Positions 8,148 to 17,596 of a DNA stretch of 64,000 nt are shown piece after piece. The stretch's first letter is position 1, and each line of letters begins with the position of its first letter. Made by a program: the position numbers and the translations under genes. Source of the stretch: Eubacterium sp. CAG:180 (GTDB lineage: Bacteria > Bacillota > Clostridia > Oscillospirales > Acutalibacteraceae); assembly GCA_000432435.1 (NCBI GenBank), contig HF993135.1, positions 20,374 to 84,373 on the forward strand. Direction: 5' to 3'. A model generated the notes under the pieces. The model had not been told where the DNA came from. It made no database searches and was given only the letters and a program-made list of their open reading frames with translations.

Positions 8148-9404
8148 TCAGTCTCTTCGAAGTGCCTCGATAGGAGGCATTTTTGCGGCTCGCTTTGCGG
8201 GATAAACGCCGAATATCACACCTATCGCCGTTGAAAATCCTATGGCAAGCGCAATTGTCGAGAATTTTACCTCAAGCGGAACATTCATAATTTTCGAAAC
8301 CAGCGCCGCTCCCGAAACACCCAGCAAAAGTCCTATAAGTCCGCCTATGAGGCACAGAATTATGGACTCCGTGAGGAACTGGAACAATATCGTGGACGTT
8401 TTGGCTCCGAGAGCCTTTCGTATGCCTATTTCGCGCGTTCGCTCCGTTATGGAGACGAGCATAATATTCATAACGCCTATTCCGCCGACTACGAGAGATA
8501 TTGCGCTGACTGCCGCTATGAATATGGTAAATACGTTTATGACCGTATCTAAAAGGTCAATATAGGTTGCCATATTGGTTACGGTATAGCAATCGCGGTC
8601 CATGTTGTTATGTCTTGCCTTTATGCGGTTTGCCGCCGCATTGCCGGCACTTTCAAGATCGTTTTCATCCTTTGCCATAATATAAACGGTATCGTATCGA
8701 GCCTCGCCGCCCATTATTTGAGTGGCTACGGTAGACGGAACCATTATCATGGCACTCGTCACCGCTGCACCGCCGGTAAGAGAATTCATATTTTCCAGCA
8801 TCTTTTCGCTGTCGCCGCCGAACGAGCTCATCATATCGGTAACTCCGATAATCTTAAAGCTCACGGATACGTCGTTATAATTAAAGGAAACAAATTCGCC
8901 TACAACATTTTTCTTGCCGAAAAGCTGCATGGCACTTGTTGAATCGATTATACACACGCTTCTGCCGGCCTCAACCTCGGTTTTATTGAAGTATCTGCCG
9001 TATATGCAGTCACCGTTCATAACATATCTTAAATCGCTGTTGCCTCCGACTATAAAGCCTATGGCGTTTTTGTCGTTGCCGTCCACCGAAAGTGAGCCAA
9101 GGGTCATTACCATCGGTGATACGTACTGAACATTATCGAGAGATTTAATGGCGTTTATATCGTCGTCCGTAATATAGTCGGAATTTGAGATATCGGAATT
9201 TGCGGCATTGACGGTAATGCTTATGGCACTTGAGCCCATATCACGAATCATACCCACGATATAATCTCTGCCGCCGTTGCCGACAGTTATTACAGCTATT
9301 ACCGAAGCTACGCCGATTATAATGCCGAGCATTGTAAGAAGCGAGCGCATAAGGTTCGACTTAATGCTGAAAATGGCGATCCTTATGTTTTCTTTTATAT
9401 TCAA
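8148..9404 (-). CDS. MacB/FtsX-type ABC transporter permease
   Basis: A 418-residue protein. It has an N-terminal helix after NIRIAIFSIKSNLMRSLLTMLG, a large extracytoplasmic MacB_PCD domain (about 45-270), and three C-terminal FtsX helices (about 280-410) with TERTREIGIRKALGA, the coupling signature. MacB-type systems export peptides, drugs or lipoproteins together with an HlyD-type adaptor. The adaptor gene is 29 bases upstream, but no ATPase gene lies between them, where it is normally found; see findings. Confidence 0.93.
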   Translation of the reverse strand: MNIKENIRIAIFSIKSNLMRSLLTMLGIIIGVASVIAVITVGNGGRDYIVGMIRDMGSSAISITVNAANSDISNSDYITDDDINAIKSLDNVQYVSPMVMTLGSLSVDGNDKNAIGFIVGGNSDLRYVMNGDCIYGRYFNKTEVEAGRSVCIIDSTSAMQLFGKKNVVGEFVSFNYNDVSVSFKIIGVTDMMSSFGGDSEKMLENMNSLTGGAAVTSAMIMVPSTVATQIMGGEARYDTVYIMAKDENDLESAGNAAANRIKARHNNMDRDCYTVTNMATYIDLLDTVINVFTIFIAAVSAISLVVGGIGVMNIMLVSITERTREIGIRKALGAKTSTILFQFLTESIILCLIGGLIGLLLGVSGAALVSKIMNVPLEVKFSTIALAIGFSTAIGVIFGVYPAKRAAKMPPIEALRRD

Positions 9405-9433
9405 TTCGGAGCCACCTGCCTTTTCAGCTTAAA

Positions 9434-11005
9434 TTAACCCTTAACCGCTATTTTTGTTCCGTCCGTGAGAGCCGCTTTCGGATTCATAACAACCATTTCG
9501 CCCTCGGAAAGACCGGATTTCACTTCATAATCGTCATCGGAGAACACGCCGAGCTCAACCGTTCTTTTTTCAACGGTTTTTTTATCTGGATTATATACAT
9601 ATACATAAGTGACGGCGTCATCAGTTGCCACGGCGTCAACCGGTATTTTGAGAACATTTGTTATTTTCTCGGTATTGACTTTTATGTCAACATCAAAGCC
9701 GATAACTATTTTTTCGTCGGGATTTAATATCTTGACCTTTGCAACCGCGCTCGCCGAATTTGACGATGAACCCGTAAGGCTTGAAGCTATGGAACTGATA
9801 TTAAGTCCGTTATTTTCGGAAGCCGTGGCACCGACATACGACACAACCGCTTCATAATCGGAGCCGAGAGTCGATACAACCGCACTTTGACCGACCTTAA
9901 GTCCGAGAAGGTCATATTTGCCGACGGTAAAGCTTGCTATAAACTCACCGTAATTTTCAAGAACTATACCGTCGCCGACAGACGAAGCAGAGCCTGCTGT
10001 TGACGAAAGAATGTCGGTTAGAGTTGAGGCTACCTCGGAATTGCTCGTCATAGAGCCGATAATCGAAGAGAGATCAACGCCGGAGGAACCTGTATCCGCG
10101 GGCGTAAACTCCTTGCCCGACTCAATATTGACCGTGGTGATTATTCCGTCCGCCGAAGCGACCCAACCGTTTTTAAGGGAATCATATATAGCTTTATAGC
10201 TCTCATAATCCTTTTGCTTTTGCTCCATAACGGATTTATAGATATCGGACACGGTTTCGTCTGTCTGAGCCTCATAAACGGCGCGCTGAGTTTTAAGCGA
10301 GGTCAGCTGTGCTTCCGCCTGGGCTAATTTCATCTGCTTTGCGGCAACTGAGTCCGATAGAGCCTTTTCTATATCTACATCGCCGGAAGAATTTTTAAGG
10401 GAATTGATTATATCCTGTATCTCTTCCTCGGTAAGTCCGCCGTTTTTAAGTTGCTCGCGAAGAGCCTCAAGCTGTTCTTCGGTATATTTTTTTGCGTTCT
10501 CGGCATTTTTTATATCGGCATTATGTGTTGCGGCTATTTCTCTTTTAAGCGCGGAAATATCGCTTTCCGTCTGAGAAATCTGAAGGTCGATTGCCTTTAT
10601 ACCGCTTTTTGCGGAACTCACGGTACCGCTTGCTTTGTCGTATGCCGCCTTGGCTTTGTCAAAGGCACTTTTATAATTTGCGAGCGTACCGTCTATTGAA
10701 GATACATCAAAGGTAGCAAGAACATCCCCCGCCTTGACTCTGTCGCCCACCGCGACATTGACGGAGCTTACCTTGACGCCTGCCGCCGCCGTGAATTTTT
10801 CGGTGCTTGTGGACTCAACCGTCCCCTTTGTATCAAATGTCGCCTGTATATCTCCGACAGAGGCTGCCTGCACCTGATATTCGGGTCTCGGCTCCGGCTT
10901 AAAGGTCTGATAGAGAAGCGCTGCCACAAGCGCAACTATAATTACCGAAATTAAAACCGTAAAAATCTGCCTTTTTCGGGATAATCTTTTGAATTTCTTA
11001 AACAA
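9434..11005 (-). CDS. HlyD/RND-type membrane fusion adaptor subunit
   Basis: A 523-residue protein with an N-terminal membrane anchor (about 15-33), a biotinyl-lipoyl-like half (VNVAVGDRVKAGDVLATFDV), a long coiled coil (about 115-290) and the matching barrel half with a C-terminal VVMNPKAALTDGTKI motif. It would bridge the MacB-like permease to the cell surface. The start appears to be TTG at 11005 behind GTGGTGG. Low-complexity Ser/Gly stretches occur near residues 300-345. Confidence 0.92.
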   Translation of the reverse strand: MFKKFKRLSRKRQIFTVLISVIIVALVAALLYQTFKPEPRPEYQVQAASVGDIQATFDTKGTVESTSTEKFTAAAGVKVSSVNVAVGDRVKAGDVLATFDVSSIDGTLANYKSAFDKAKAAYDKASGTVSSAKSGIKAIDLQISQTESDISALKREIAATHNADIKNAENAKKYTEEQLEALREQLKNGGLTEEEIQDIINSLKNSSGDVDIEKALSDSVAAKQMKLAQAEAQLTSLKTQRAVYEAQTDETVSDIYKSVMEQKQKDYESYKAIYDSLKNGWVASADGIITTVNIESGKEFTPADTGSSGVDLSSIIGSMTSNSEVASTLTDILSSTAGSASSVGDGIVLENYGEFIASFTVGKYDLLGLKVGQSAVVSTLGSDYEAVVSYVGATASENNGLNISSIASSLTGSSSNSASAVAKVKILNPDEKIVIGFDVDIKVNTEKITNVLKIPVDAVATDDAVTYVYVYNPDKKTVEKRTVELGVFSDDDYEVKSGLSEGEMVVMNPKAALTDGTKIAVKG

Positions 11006-11053
11006 AATACCACCACTTTCGCATTTTGATTGGAATATAATATTTTAAAGTAA

Positions 11054-11081
11054 TTGAGTATACCTAATAATTTTATACTAT
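11054..11081 (+). promoter_or_regulatory. Possible promoter of the lipoprotein gene
   Basis: TTGAGT (11054-11059), a 16-base spacer and TACTAT (11076-11081), just upstream of AAAGGA and the ATG at 11100. Weak match. Confidence 0.4.
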
Positions 11082-11099
11082 TAAAGGATAGAATGCCAT

Positions 11100-11687
11100 A
11101 TGTTTTTGTTAAAAAAGTATGAACAAACAGTTAATAAACACAAAACATGCAAAATGCTCTGCAGGCAGTTTTTTTGCTTTTTCATATCGGCAAGCCTGTC
11201 AGCTGTTTGTCTAACCGCCTGCTCACGGCAAGAGAGCATTGACGCATATGAATTTTGCCGCCGCTACAATTCGGAATACGATTCTCCCGAGATCAAGTAT
11301 GAGGAGTTTTTCAAGGAATGTAAAAGCGACGGCTGCTTTTACAGCTTTTACAAAATAGGAGACAAAACTGCATTATTAACGCTTGACACAGATGAAAAAG
11401 GTACGGTAACCGGAATCGCGGCAACCGTGACCGGCGAAGAAGGCTCTTACAATGAACAGGAGCTTCGGGAGTTTTATGACTCGTACATAGCCTTGTCATC
11501 GGAGCTTATGGGAGTAACATCGAGGGAGGCTGAAAAAGCCATTAACGACAGCGGTATATTCTTTGACAATTTGAAATTTTGCGATATTGATTATTACTGC
11601 GAAAAAGGGCGATATGTTTTTTCGCTGCTCTGCAACAAATACGTGATAACCGCATACACCGAAAAAGCAAACGGCAGGGCATATTAA
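11100..11687 (+). CDS. Putative lipoprotein of unknown function
   Basis: A 195-residue protein with a hydrophobic signal (about residues 24-40) ending in the lipobox LTAC, so the mature protein would be lipid-anchored at about Cys41. The rest is acidic, soluble and shows no family I recognise; it has several Cys/Tyr-rich stretches (SDGCFYSFYK, CDIDYYCEKGRY). It stands alone on the plus strand between a divergent adaptor gene and a convergent patatin gene. The basic N-terminal extension before the signal is longer than usual, so the true start could be further in. Confidence 0.75.
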   Translation: MFLLKKYEQTVNKHKTCKMLCRQFFCFFISASLSAVCLTACSRQESIDAYEFCRRYNSEYDSPEIKYEEFFKECKSDGCFYSFYKIGDKTALLTLDTDEKGTVTGIAATVTGEEGSYNEQELREFYDSYIALSSELMGVTSREAEKAINDSGIFFDNLKFCDIDYYCEKGRYVFSLLCNKYVITAYTEKANGRAY

Positions 11688-11705
11688 ATGCTCTGCCGTA
11701 TATTT

Positions 11706-12827
11706 TTATTTTTTGTCGCCGAATTTTTCAAGCACGGAAACCGCGTTTGCATATTTTTTATTTCTCGTATATATCGAGAACTTTTTAAGCAAAATCTGCG
11801 GCGTTTCCTGTATAACCTCAGCAGCCTTTTTGAGCTTTGATTTTTTCTCCTCGTCCTCCTCTTCATCGGAGGGGAGCGCATCTTTTTCGTTTATAAGAGC
11901 CTTTAACGAGCGGAGAAATTTGCGCTCCGTGTAAACGGTAAGCCGCGGCAGCTCATATTCCAAAGCGAGCGTTTCAAGCTCATTTACCGCTTCGTAGCCG
12001 TAATGCTCCTGCATTGCCTTATATTCCTTTTGGGAGAAATAATAAAACTGACCGAAAAGTCTGCCGAACGCCTTTTTGGTATCAAGATAGCCCATTTTGA
12101 TTCGACGCTCCGTCGCTTCTTTATCAAACTCAAACGACTCGCCGAGCTCCTTTGCGTCAAACGGACGGATATAAACTATATTGGCACAGCTCAAGGCCTC
12201 CTTGTGACCTATTCCTTTTATGCCGGATATATCGACTACGATAAGGCGATTTATGCCGCGCTTTCTGAGTATGCCTATCGGGGTATTGTCATAAACGCCG
12301 CCGTCGAGGAATTTGCCGTCCTTTGGGCCTTGTCTGTTAAGCCCCGGAACTCTTGCGGATGCCATAAGATAATCGATAAGCTCGCCCTCGGGCATTTCAT
12401 CGACAAACATCTCGACAGGCTTCAGCGAATCAAGGTCGATAGTATCAATAGCGAGCGGAATGTTTGACGCTCTTACTTTTTTCTCGTCGATATGGGCAGC
12501 TATAAGCTCCTTTGCCGGCGTAACGTCAACACCGCCGTTGCGTATTATCTCGTGTGCGATTTTCGGGAAATTACTGAAGCTGAACAAATTTTTCGGGTCC
12601 TTCAGCTCGCCCTGAATATTTACACCGCTCGAAACCTCAACGTTGCTCCAAAGCTCATACGCATCGTCAAAATCCCCTTGAGCTATCATAGCTCCGTTTA
12701 TAGCGCCAATTGAGGCTCCCGCTATAGCCTCGAATTCAATGTCAAGCTCGCGCATGGCTTTCCAAGCGCCTATCTGGTATGCGCCCTTTGCACCGCCGCC
12801 AGCAAGTATAAGTCCATACGGCTTCAT
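11706..12827 (-). CDS. Patatin-like phospholipase
   Basis: About 373 residues. The patatin core (about 1-195) has the oxyanion motif GGGAKGAYQIG, the nucleophile elbow GASIG and the catalytic DGG motif in FLDGGVYDN, giving a complete Ser-Asp dyad. A C-terminal region of about 170 residues, charged and helical, is of unknown role. Patatins hydrolyse acyl chains from lipids. I chose the ATG at 12827 (MKPYGLIL), which has AGGTGG five bases before it, over an upstream start. It converges with the lipoprotein gene. Confidence 0.9.
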   Translation of the reverse strand: MKPYGLILAGGGAKGAYQIGAWKAMRELDIEFEAIAGASIGAINGAMIAQGDFDDAYELWSNVEVSSGVNIQGELKDPKNLFSFSNFPKIAHEIIRNGGVDVTPAKELIAAHIDEKKVRASNIPLAIDTIDLDSLKPVEMFVDEMPEGELIDYLMASARVPGLNRQGPKDGKFLDGGVYDNTPIGILRKRGINRLIVVDISGIKGIGHKEALSCANIVYIRPFDAKELGESFEFDKEATERRIKMGYLDTKKAFGRLFGQFYYFSQKEYKAMQEHYGYEAVNELETLALEYELPRLTVYTERKFLRSLKALINEKDALPSDEEEDEEKKSKLKKAAEVIQETPQILLKKFSIYTRNKKYANAVSVLEKFGDKK

Positions 12828-12911
12828 ATAACCACCTGCCACAATTCATTTTAGATTACATATGAATTATATATCACTTTTTCGATATTTACAATAAAAA
12901 ATCGCTGTCAA

Positions 12912-12953
12912 AAATACAAAAAGCGTTGCGGACTCAAAGTCCGTAACGCTTTT
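12912..12953 (-). terminator. Terminator of the fucose operon
   Basis: Perfect arms AAAAGCGTTACGGACT and AGTCCGCAACGCTTTT-type (one mismatch) with a 3-base loop, and T-rich sequence after it on the minus strand. It is placed to end transcripts from the aldolase gene. Confidence 0.8.
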
Positions 12954-13051
12954 GTAATTAGGAATGAGTAAAACACGTTATCGGTTTTTCTTCTTTGCCG
13001 CTGTCGGTTTTATTCGATTCCTGAGAAGAGGTATTTGAGTTATCCTCCGGC

Positions 13052-13735
13052 TCAGTCTTCTCTGTAATGCTTGTATCCCGGGTGTCTGCCTGTTATGCCG
13101 TAATACTTACGAAGCTCTATCAGCTTGTCGATATTTTCGCGCGAAATTTCCTTTTCGCCGCCGAGAAGATGTGCCGTAAGGCTGATTTTTGCAAATAGCT
13201 CAAGTGTTTCCATACGGTAATATGCGGTTATTGCGTCGGCACCGACCGTAAGCGCGCCGTGATTTGCAAGAAGCAATACATCGTGCTCTTGAAGATACGG
13301 GGCAATGGCATCCGGCACCTCGTATGTAGACGGCGTACCGTACGGTGTTACGGGGATCGAGCCTATCGCCGCAACGGTTTCGATCATCGTGTATCTGTCA
13401 AGCGGAATGTGCGCTACGGCGTATCCCGTGGCCGTAGGCGGATGAGCATGGAGCACCGCTCCTACGTCGTCGCGTTCTTTATAGCAGCGAAGGTGCATTT
13501 TGATTTCCGACGACGGTCTGTAACCGTCAATAGCCTGGAGCACCTCGCCCTCGGGATTTATTATGACGAGTTTTTCGGGAGTTATGAAGCTTTTGCTGAT
13601 GCCTGTCGGCGTTGCAAGGAAGTTACCGTCGGGCAATTTTACCGAGAGGTTACCGTCATTTGCCGCAACCCAGCCGAGCTGCCACATCTTATGGCAAATA
13701 TCGCACATAACTTCTCTTGTTTCCATATAATCCAT
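13052..13735 (-). CDS. fucA: Class II aldolase, probable L-fuculose-1-phosphate aldolase
   Basis: A 227-residue protein of normal length for the family. Zinc ligands are visible as HAHPP (about residues 95-97) and the distal His in LLANHGAL (about 155), with the catalytic Glu in SSEIKMH. It would split L-fuculose-1-phosphate into dihydroxyacetone phosphate and L-lactaldehyde, the last step of the pathway encoded by this operon. The rhamnulose homologue is the alternative, but the operon carries fucose isomerase. Start ATG 13735 with AAAGGA. An odd open stretch in another frame follows the stop; see findings. Confidence 0.9.
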   Translation of the reverse strand: MDYMETREVMCDICHKMWQLGWVAANDGNLSVKLPDGNFLATPTGISKSFITPEKLVIINPEGEVLQAIDGYRPSSEIKMHLRCYKERDDVGAVLHAHPPTATGYAVAHIPLDRYTMIETVAAIGSIPVTPYGTPSTYEVPDAIAPYLQEHDVLLLANHGALTVGADAITAYYRMETLELFAKISLTAHLLGGEKEISRENIDKLIELRKYYGITGRHPGYKHYRED

Positions 13736-13760
13736 TTTTCAAGTTCCTTTCGTTATTTAA

Positions 13761-14195
13761 TCAGACAACGCCCTTTTGGAGCATTATATTGGCATAAAGA
13801 GCCTTTTCGCTTGTAGCTATAACAGCATACGCCGTCTTTGTCTCTTCGTAAAATTTGAATCGCTCGATTTCGCCTATGGCGTTTTTCCCGCGCTCATCAT
13901 ATTTTTCGACTGTTTTTTTGTAAACGTCCCAAATCGGAGTCTGCACATCGTCGCCCGGCATAACCTCCATAAGATTTACCGGCTTTTCGATATATGTATC
14001 AAGCGGAAACACTTTTAGAATTGCATCAAGTATTTCAGGTACGCCGTGCCCGTCCATACGGATTATCTGAGCGTTTTTGCCCATACTCATAACGGGGAAA
14101 TTGCCGTCCGCGATAACAAGACGGTCGCTGTGACCCATTTCACAGAGCACCTTTAAAAGCTCCGGAGAAAGTATTTCCGGTATTCCTTTAAGCAA
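13761..14195 (-). CDS. fucU: L-fucose mutarotase (RbsD/FucU family)
   Basis: A 144-residue protein, normal FucU length. It has the N-terminal EMGHSDRLVIADGNFP motif with the conserved His and Asp, and a C-terminal YANIMLQKGVV typical of FucU. It interconverts alpha and beta L-fucose and speeds supply to the isomerase. Its start overlaps the kinase stop by eight bases, so the two are probably translationally coupled. Confidence 0.93.
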   Translation of the reverse strand: MLKGIPEILSPELLKVLCEMGHSDRLVIADGNFPVMSMGKNAQIIRMDGHGVPEILDAILKVFPLDTYIEKPVNLMEVMPGDDVQTPIWDVYKKTVEKYDERGKNAIGEIERFKFYEETKTAYAVIATSEKALYANIMLQKGVV

Positions 14196-15666
14196 GAGAA
14201 ACTACCTCCTTAAAAGTCTGATATTTTTTATTCCACGCTTCGGGTTCGCTTGGTGTAAAGCTTGTGACCTCTTCGGAATTACTGATTATTCTGCGCGCGT
14301 CACGGAGCGTTTTTATTTTGCCCTCCGCCAAAAGCTGAAGAGCAATATTGCCGAGAACGGTGGCCTCGGTAGGTCCGGCGGAAACATTTTTATTGCACGC
14401 CGACGCGGTAAACGATGAGAGAAGCTTATCCTTTGTGCCGCCGCCCACAATATATATTGTGTCGTATTCTTTGCCGGTGCAAAACTCAATCTGCTCTGCG
14501 GCATAACGGTATTTCATGGCAAGGCTCTCATAAATACAGCGGAGAATTTCTCCTTTGGATTCGGGAACATACTGCCCTGTTCTGCGACAATATGCCCTTA
14601 TCCGCTCCGGAATATTCCCGGCGGCAACAAAATCGGGAGCGTCGGGGTCTATAAAGCAAGAAAACGGCTTCGCGTTTCGTGCGAGAGTCTCCATCTCGGC
14701 AAACGAAAGGCTGTCGCCCTCCTTTTGCCACTGTCGGCGAGTCTCCTGTATAAGCCAAAGACCGATAATATTTTTAAGAAAAGACGCTTTTCCGCCGTAT
14801 CCGCCCTCGTTTGTAACATTGCAGCGGAGCGTTTTTTCGTTTATGAGAGGCTCTGAGAGCTCTGTTCCGAGCAGTGACCACGTGCCGCAACTAAGGAAGA
14901 TGAAATCATCTTTTTCGGTGGGAACGGCTACCATTGCGCACTGTGTATCATGACCTGCAACCGCAGTAACGGCGCACGGCTGTATCGACAGTTCCTCACA
15001 TATTTCATCGGACAAGGTTCCCGCCGCGGAACCGGTGGGTACAATATCGCAGAAAATGTCCTCGGGAAGAGAAAGAGCGTCAATTACTCTCTTTGACCAA
15101 CAACGCTTTTCGGCATCAAGCAGCTGAGTTGTAGAAGCTATCGAATACTCGGTCGTTTTTTCACCGGTAAGGAAATAGCGAAAAAGGTCGGGCATCAGAA
15201 GCATTTTATCCGCCCGTGAGAGCAAATCGGGGCGCGCGTGCTTTAACGATAAAAGCTGAAACGCCGTGTTTATCTCCATAAACTGATTGCCCGTTATGTT
15301 ATAAAGCTCCTCCTGTGGAATATAAGAAAAAGCTTTGTTTAACATACCGATATTTCTTTTATCACGGTAATGCACAGGATTTTCAAGCAGTTTTCCGTCC
15401 TTGTCAAGCAGACCGAAATCGACACCCCAAGTATCTATGCCGAGACTTTTTATATTATAAGGGCGCGATTTTAAAAGCCCCTGCTTAATTTCGTGGAACA
15501 GCCTTAGCACGTCCCAATACATAGTTCCGCCGACAAACACCGGGTCGTTGGGAAAGCGGTGTATTTCGGAAAGCTCAATTTTTTCGCCGTCAAACGAGCC
15601 GACTATTGCCCTGCCGCTTGAAGCGCCGAAGTCAAAGGCGAGTGTGTTATATTTTTCGTTACTCAT
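14188..15666 (-). CDS. fucK: RhaB-type sugar kinase, probable L-fuculokinase
   Basis: A 492-residue FGGY-family kinase. The N-terminus AFDFGASSGRAIVGSFDG is of the rhamnulokinase (RhaB) type; GIDTWGVDFGLLD and VAGHDTQCA are also conserved, as is the late IVGGGTKDKLLSSFTA nucleotide motif. By sequence alone it would be called rhamnulokinase. In this operon, between fucose isomerase and FucU, L-fuculose is the likelier substrate; RhaB-like FucK proteins are known in gut Firmicutes and Bacteroidetes. Nine bases separate it from fucI. Confidence 0.88.
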   Translation of the reverse strand: MSNEKYNTLAFDFGASSGRAIVGSFDGEKIELSEIHRFPNDPVFVGGTMYWDVLRLFHEIKQGLLKSRPYNIKSLGIDTWGVDFGLLDKDGKLLENPVHYRDKRNIGMLNKAFSYIPQEELYNITGNQFMEINTAFQLLSLKHARPDLLSRADKMLLMPDLFRYFLTGEKTTEYSIASTTQLLDAEKRCWSKRVIDALSLPEDIFCDIVPTGSAAGTLSDEICEELSIQPCAVTAVAGHDTQCAMVAVPTEKDDFIFLSCGTWSLLGTELSEPLINEKTLRCNVTNEGGYGGKASFLKNIIGLWLIQETRRQWQKEGDSLSFAEMETLARNAKPFSCFIDPDAPDFVAAGNIPERIRAYCRRTGQYVPESKGEILRCIYESLAMKYRYAAEQIEFCTGKEYDTIYIVGGGTKDKLLSSFTASACNKNVSAGPTEATVLGNIALQLLAEGKIKTLRDARRIISNSEEVTSFTPSEPEAWNKKYQTFKEVVSLA

Positions 15667-15674
15667 TTTGCACC

Positions 15675-17468
15675 TTATTTATACATAGGGCCGAAGTTCT
15701 TGCAGGCTCTGTAATCCTGACCCTCTTTATCCATTCCGAAAGCGTTCCATGCCGCCGGACGGAATATTTTTTCTTCGGGTACATTGTGCATACAAACCGG
15801 AATTCTGAGTATGGAGCAAAGCGTTATGAGGTCGGCTCCGATATGACCGTAGCATGACGCTCCGTGATTGGCGCCCCAATTATTCATAACGTCATAAGCC
15901 GATTTAAACGCACCCTTGCCGGTAAGGCGCGGAGCAAACCAAGTGCACGGCCATGTATAGTCTGTGCGCTTCCAAAGCTTGTCGGAAACCTCGTCGGGAA
16001 GATTTACGGTGTAGCCCTCGCATATCTGCATAACCGGACCGAGACCCTTAACGAGATTCAGGCGGCACATGGTTACGGGCATTTCGCTTCTTGTTAAAAA
16101 TCTTGAAGAGAATCCGCCGCCGCGGAAGTATCCGAGATCCGCCGCATTCCATGTTGTGGCGTCGGTGCAGGCTTTGATATCCTTATCGGTCATTTCCCAG
16201 AACGGTTTTACAATACCGTTGCCGTTTTCGTCTTTAACTTCGCCGCAGAAATCAAGAGCGGACGCGCCCGAATTTATCAGATGCAAAAATCCCTTTGACT
16301 CCTTTGCCACGCCCTCAAGCTCATAGCCCGTAGCCTTTTTGACTGCCTCGGGGCTCCAATATGTACGAACATCGGAGAAGAGCTGCGCGGTATTTGTAAG
16401 CAGCTTACCGAAAAGCATGGAAACGCCGTTCAACGTATCGTTTTCGGTAGCGAGAACATAGGTTTCGCGAGCACCATTCCAATCAAACGACGTATTTAAG
16501 AGCGCCTCGGGGAAATCACAGTTCGGGTAAAAATCCGTCCACTGTCTCTGACCCTGGAAGCCGCCGCAGATTGCGTTGTGACCTACTTTTTCCTCCTCGG
16601 CACCGTCGGGGAGATTTTCGTTGCCGTTATAGAGGTCTTTTATTATGCACATCATCTTAACGACAAATTCCCAAGCCTCTTCCTTTTCCTTATCGGACTT
16701 TTTAAACCAGTCGGGGTTCTTATCGAAGCCCTCCTTGCAGTTTTCTTTTGTCCATTTGAGAGCCTTTTTAAACTCTGCCTCGTCATATATGCCCTCGGTC
16801 ATTCGGCGGATTATTTCCACCTCGTCTACCGACTCAACGCGCATACCGAGATACTCTTCAAAGAAATCGGGATTTATTATAGAGCCGGCTATACCCATTG
16901 TTATGGAGCCTATCTGAAGATATGATTTTCCGCGCATGGTAGCCGCGGCAACTGCCGCTCTGCCGAAACGCAGTAACTTTTCTTTTACATCGTCGGGAAT
17001 TTCGGTGGCGTCAGCCTCCTGTACGTCTCTGCCGTAGATTCCGAACGCAGGGAGTCCCTTTTGAGCGTGTGAGGCGAGCACCGAAGCTAAATAAACCGCA
17101 CCCGGTCTTTCCGTTCCGTTAAAGCCCCAAACGCCTTTTATGGTATTCGGGTCCATATCCATAGTCTCGCTACCGTAGCACCAGCACGGAGTAACTGTAA
17201 GAGTTATGTCTACTCCCGCTTTTTTAAATTTATCCTGACATGCCGCCGCCTCAGCAACTCTGCCTATGGTTGTGTCGGCAATTACAACCTTTACCGGCTC
17301 GCCGTTTGTATAGCGAAGATTGTCGGTAAAAAGCTTTGCCGCCGAAAGAGCCATATTCATGGTCTGCTCCTCGAGCGACTCACGCACCTTTAAAGGGCCG
17401 CGTCTGCCGTCGATTGTAGGGCGGATTCCTATAACCGGATAATCACCTATAAGTCTTGTTTTACTCAT
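15675..17468 (-). CDS. fucI: L-fucose isomerase
   Basis: A 597-residue protein, full FucI length. It carries VIGIRPTIDGRRGPLKVRES at the N-terminus, the manganese-site region WGFNGTERPGAVYLA, and a C-terminal HGASCYGHIGADLITL. It converts L-fucose to L-fuculose. It is first in the operon, with AGGAGG before the ATG, and is divergent from an AraC-family regulator. No fucose transporter or fucosidase is in the window, so uptake genes must be elsewhere. Confidence 0.96.
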   Translation of the reverse strand: MSKTRLIGDYPVIGIRPTIDGRRGPLKVRESLEEQTMNMALSAAKLFTDNLRYTNGEPVKVVIADTTIGRVAEAAACQDKFKKAGVDITLTVTPCWCYGSETMDMDPNTIKGVWGFNGTERPGAVYLASVLASHAQKGLPAFGIYGRDVQEADATEIPDDVKEKLLRFGRAAVAAATMRGKSYLQIGSITMGIAGSIINPDFFEEYLGMRVESVDEVEIIRRMTEGIYDEAEFKKALKWTKENCKEGFDKNPDWFKKSDKEKEEAWEFVVKMMCIIKDLYNGNENLPDGAEEEKVGHNAICGGFQGQRQWTDFYPNCDFPEALLNTSFDWNGARETYVLATENDTLNGVSMLFGKLLTNTAQLFSDVRTYWSPEAVKKATGYELEGVAKESKGFLHLINSGASALDFCGEVKDENGNGIVKPFWEMTDKDIKACTDATTWNAADLGYFRGGGFSSRFLTRSEMPVTMCRLNLVKGLGPVMQICEGYTVNLPDEVSDKLWKRTDYTWPCTWFAPRLTGKGAFKSAYDVMNNWGANHGASCYGHIGADLITLCSILRIPVCMHNVPEEKIFRPAAWNAFGMDKEGQDYRACKNFGPMYK

Positions 17469-17596
17469 AATTTCCTCCTGTTTATAAAAATTAAATATAT
17501 TTTTTTCATATATTTTTAATTATACTGTTGTCTTTATATAAATTCTTGTAGTATAATAAATAAAAAATATAACAATTTTCACTTTTGAGGTAAATT
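17469..17596. promoter_or_regulatory. Divergent fucI / araC control region
   Basis: A 128-base AT-rich gap. For the regulator (plus): TTGTCT (17528-17533), 18 bases, TATAAT (17552-17557). For fucI (minus): TATAAT at 17524-17519, with no good -35, which suits an activated promoter. An imperfect palindrome (AATTAAATATAT and ATATATTTTTAATT, about 17490-17521) lies between the fucI -10 and its ribosome site. Confidence 0.6.
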
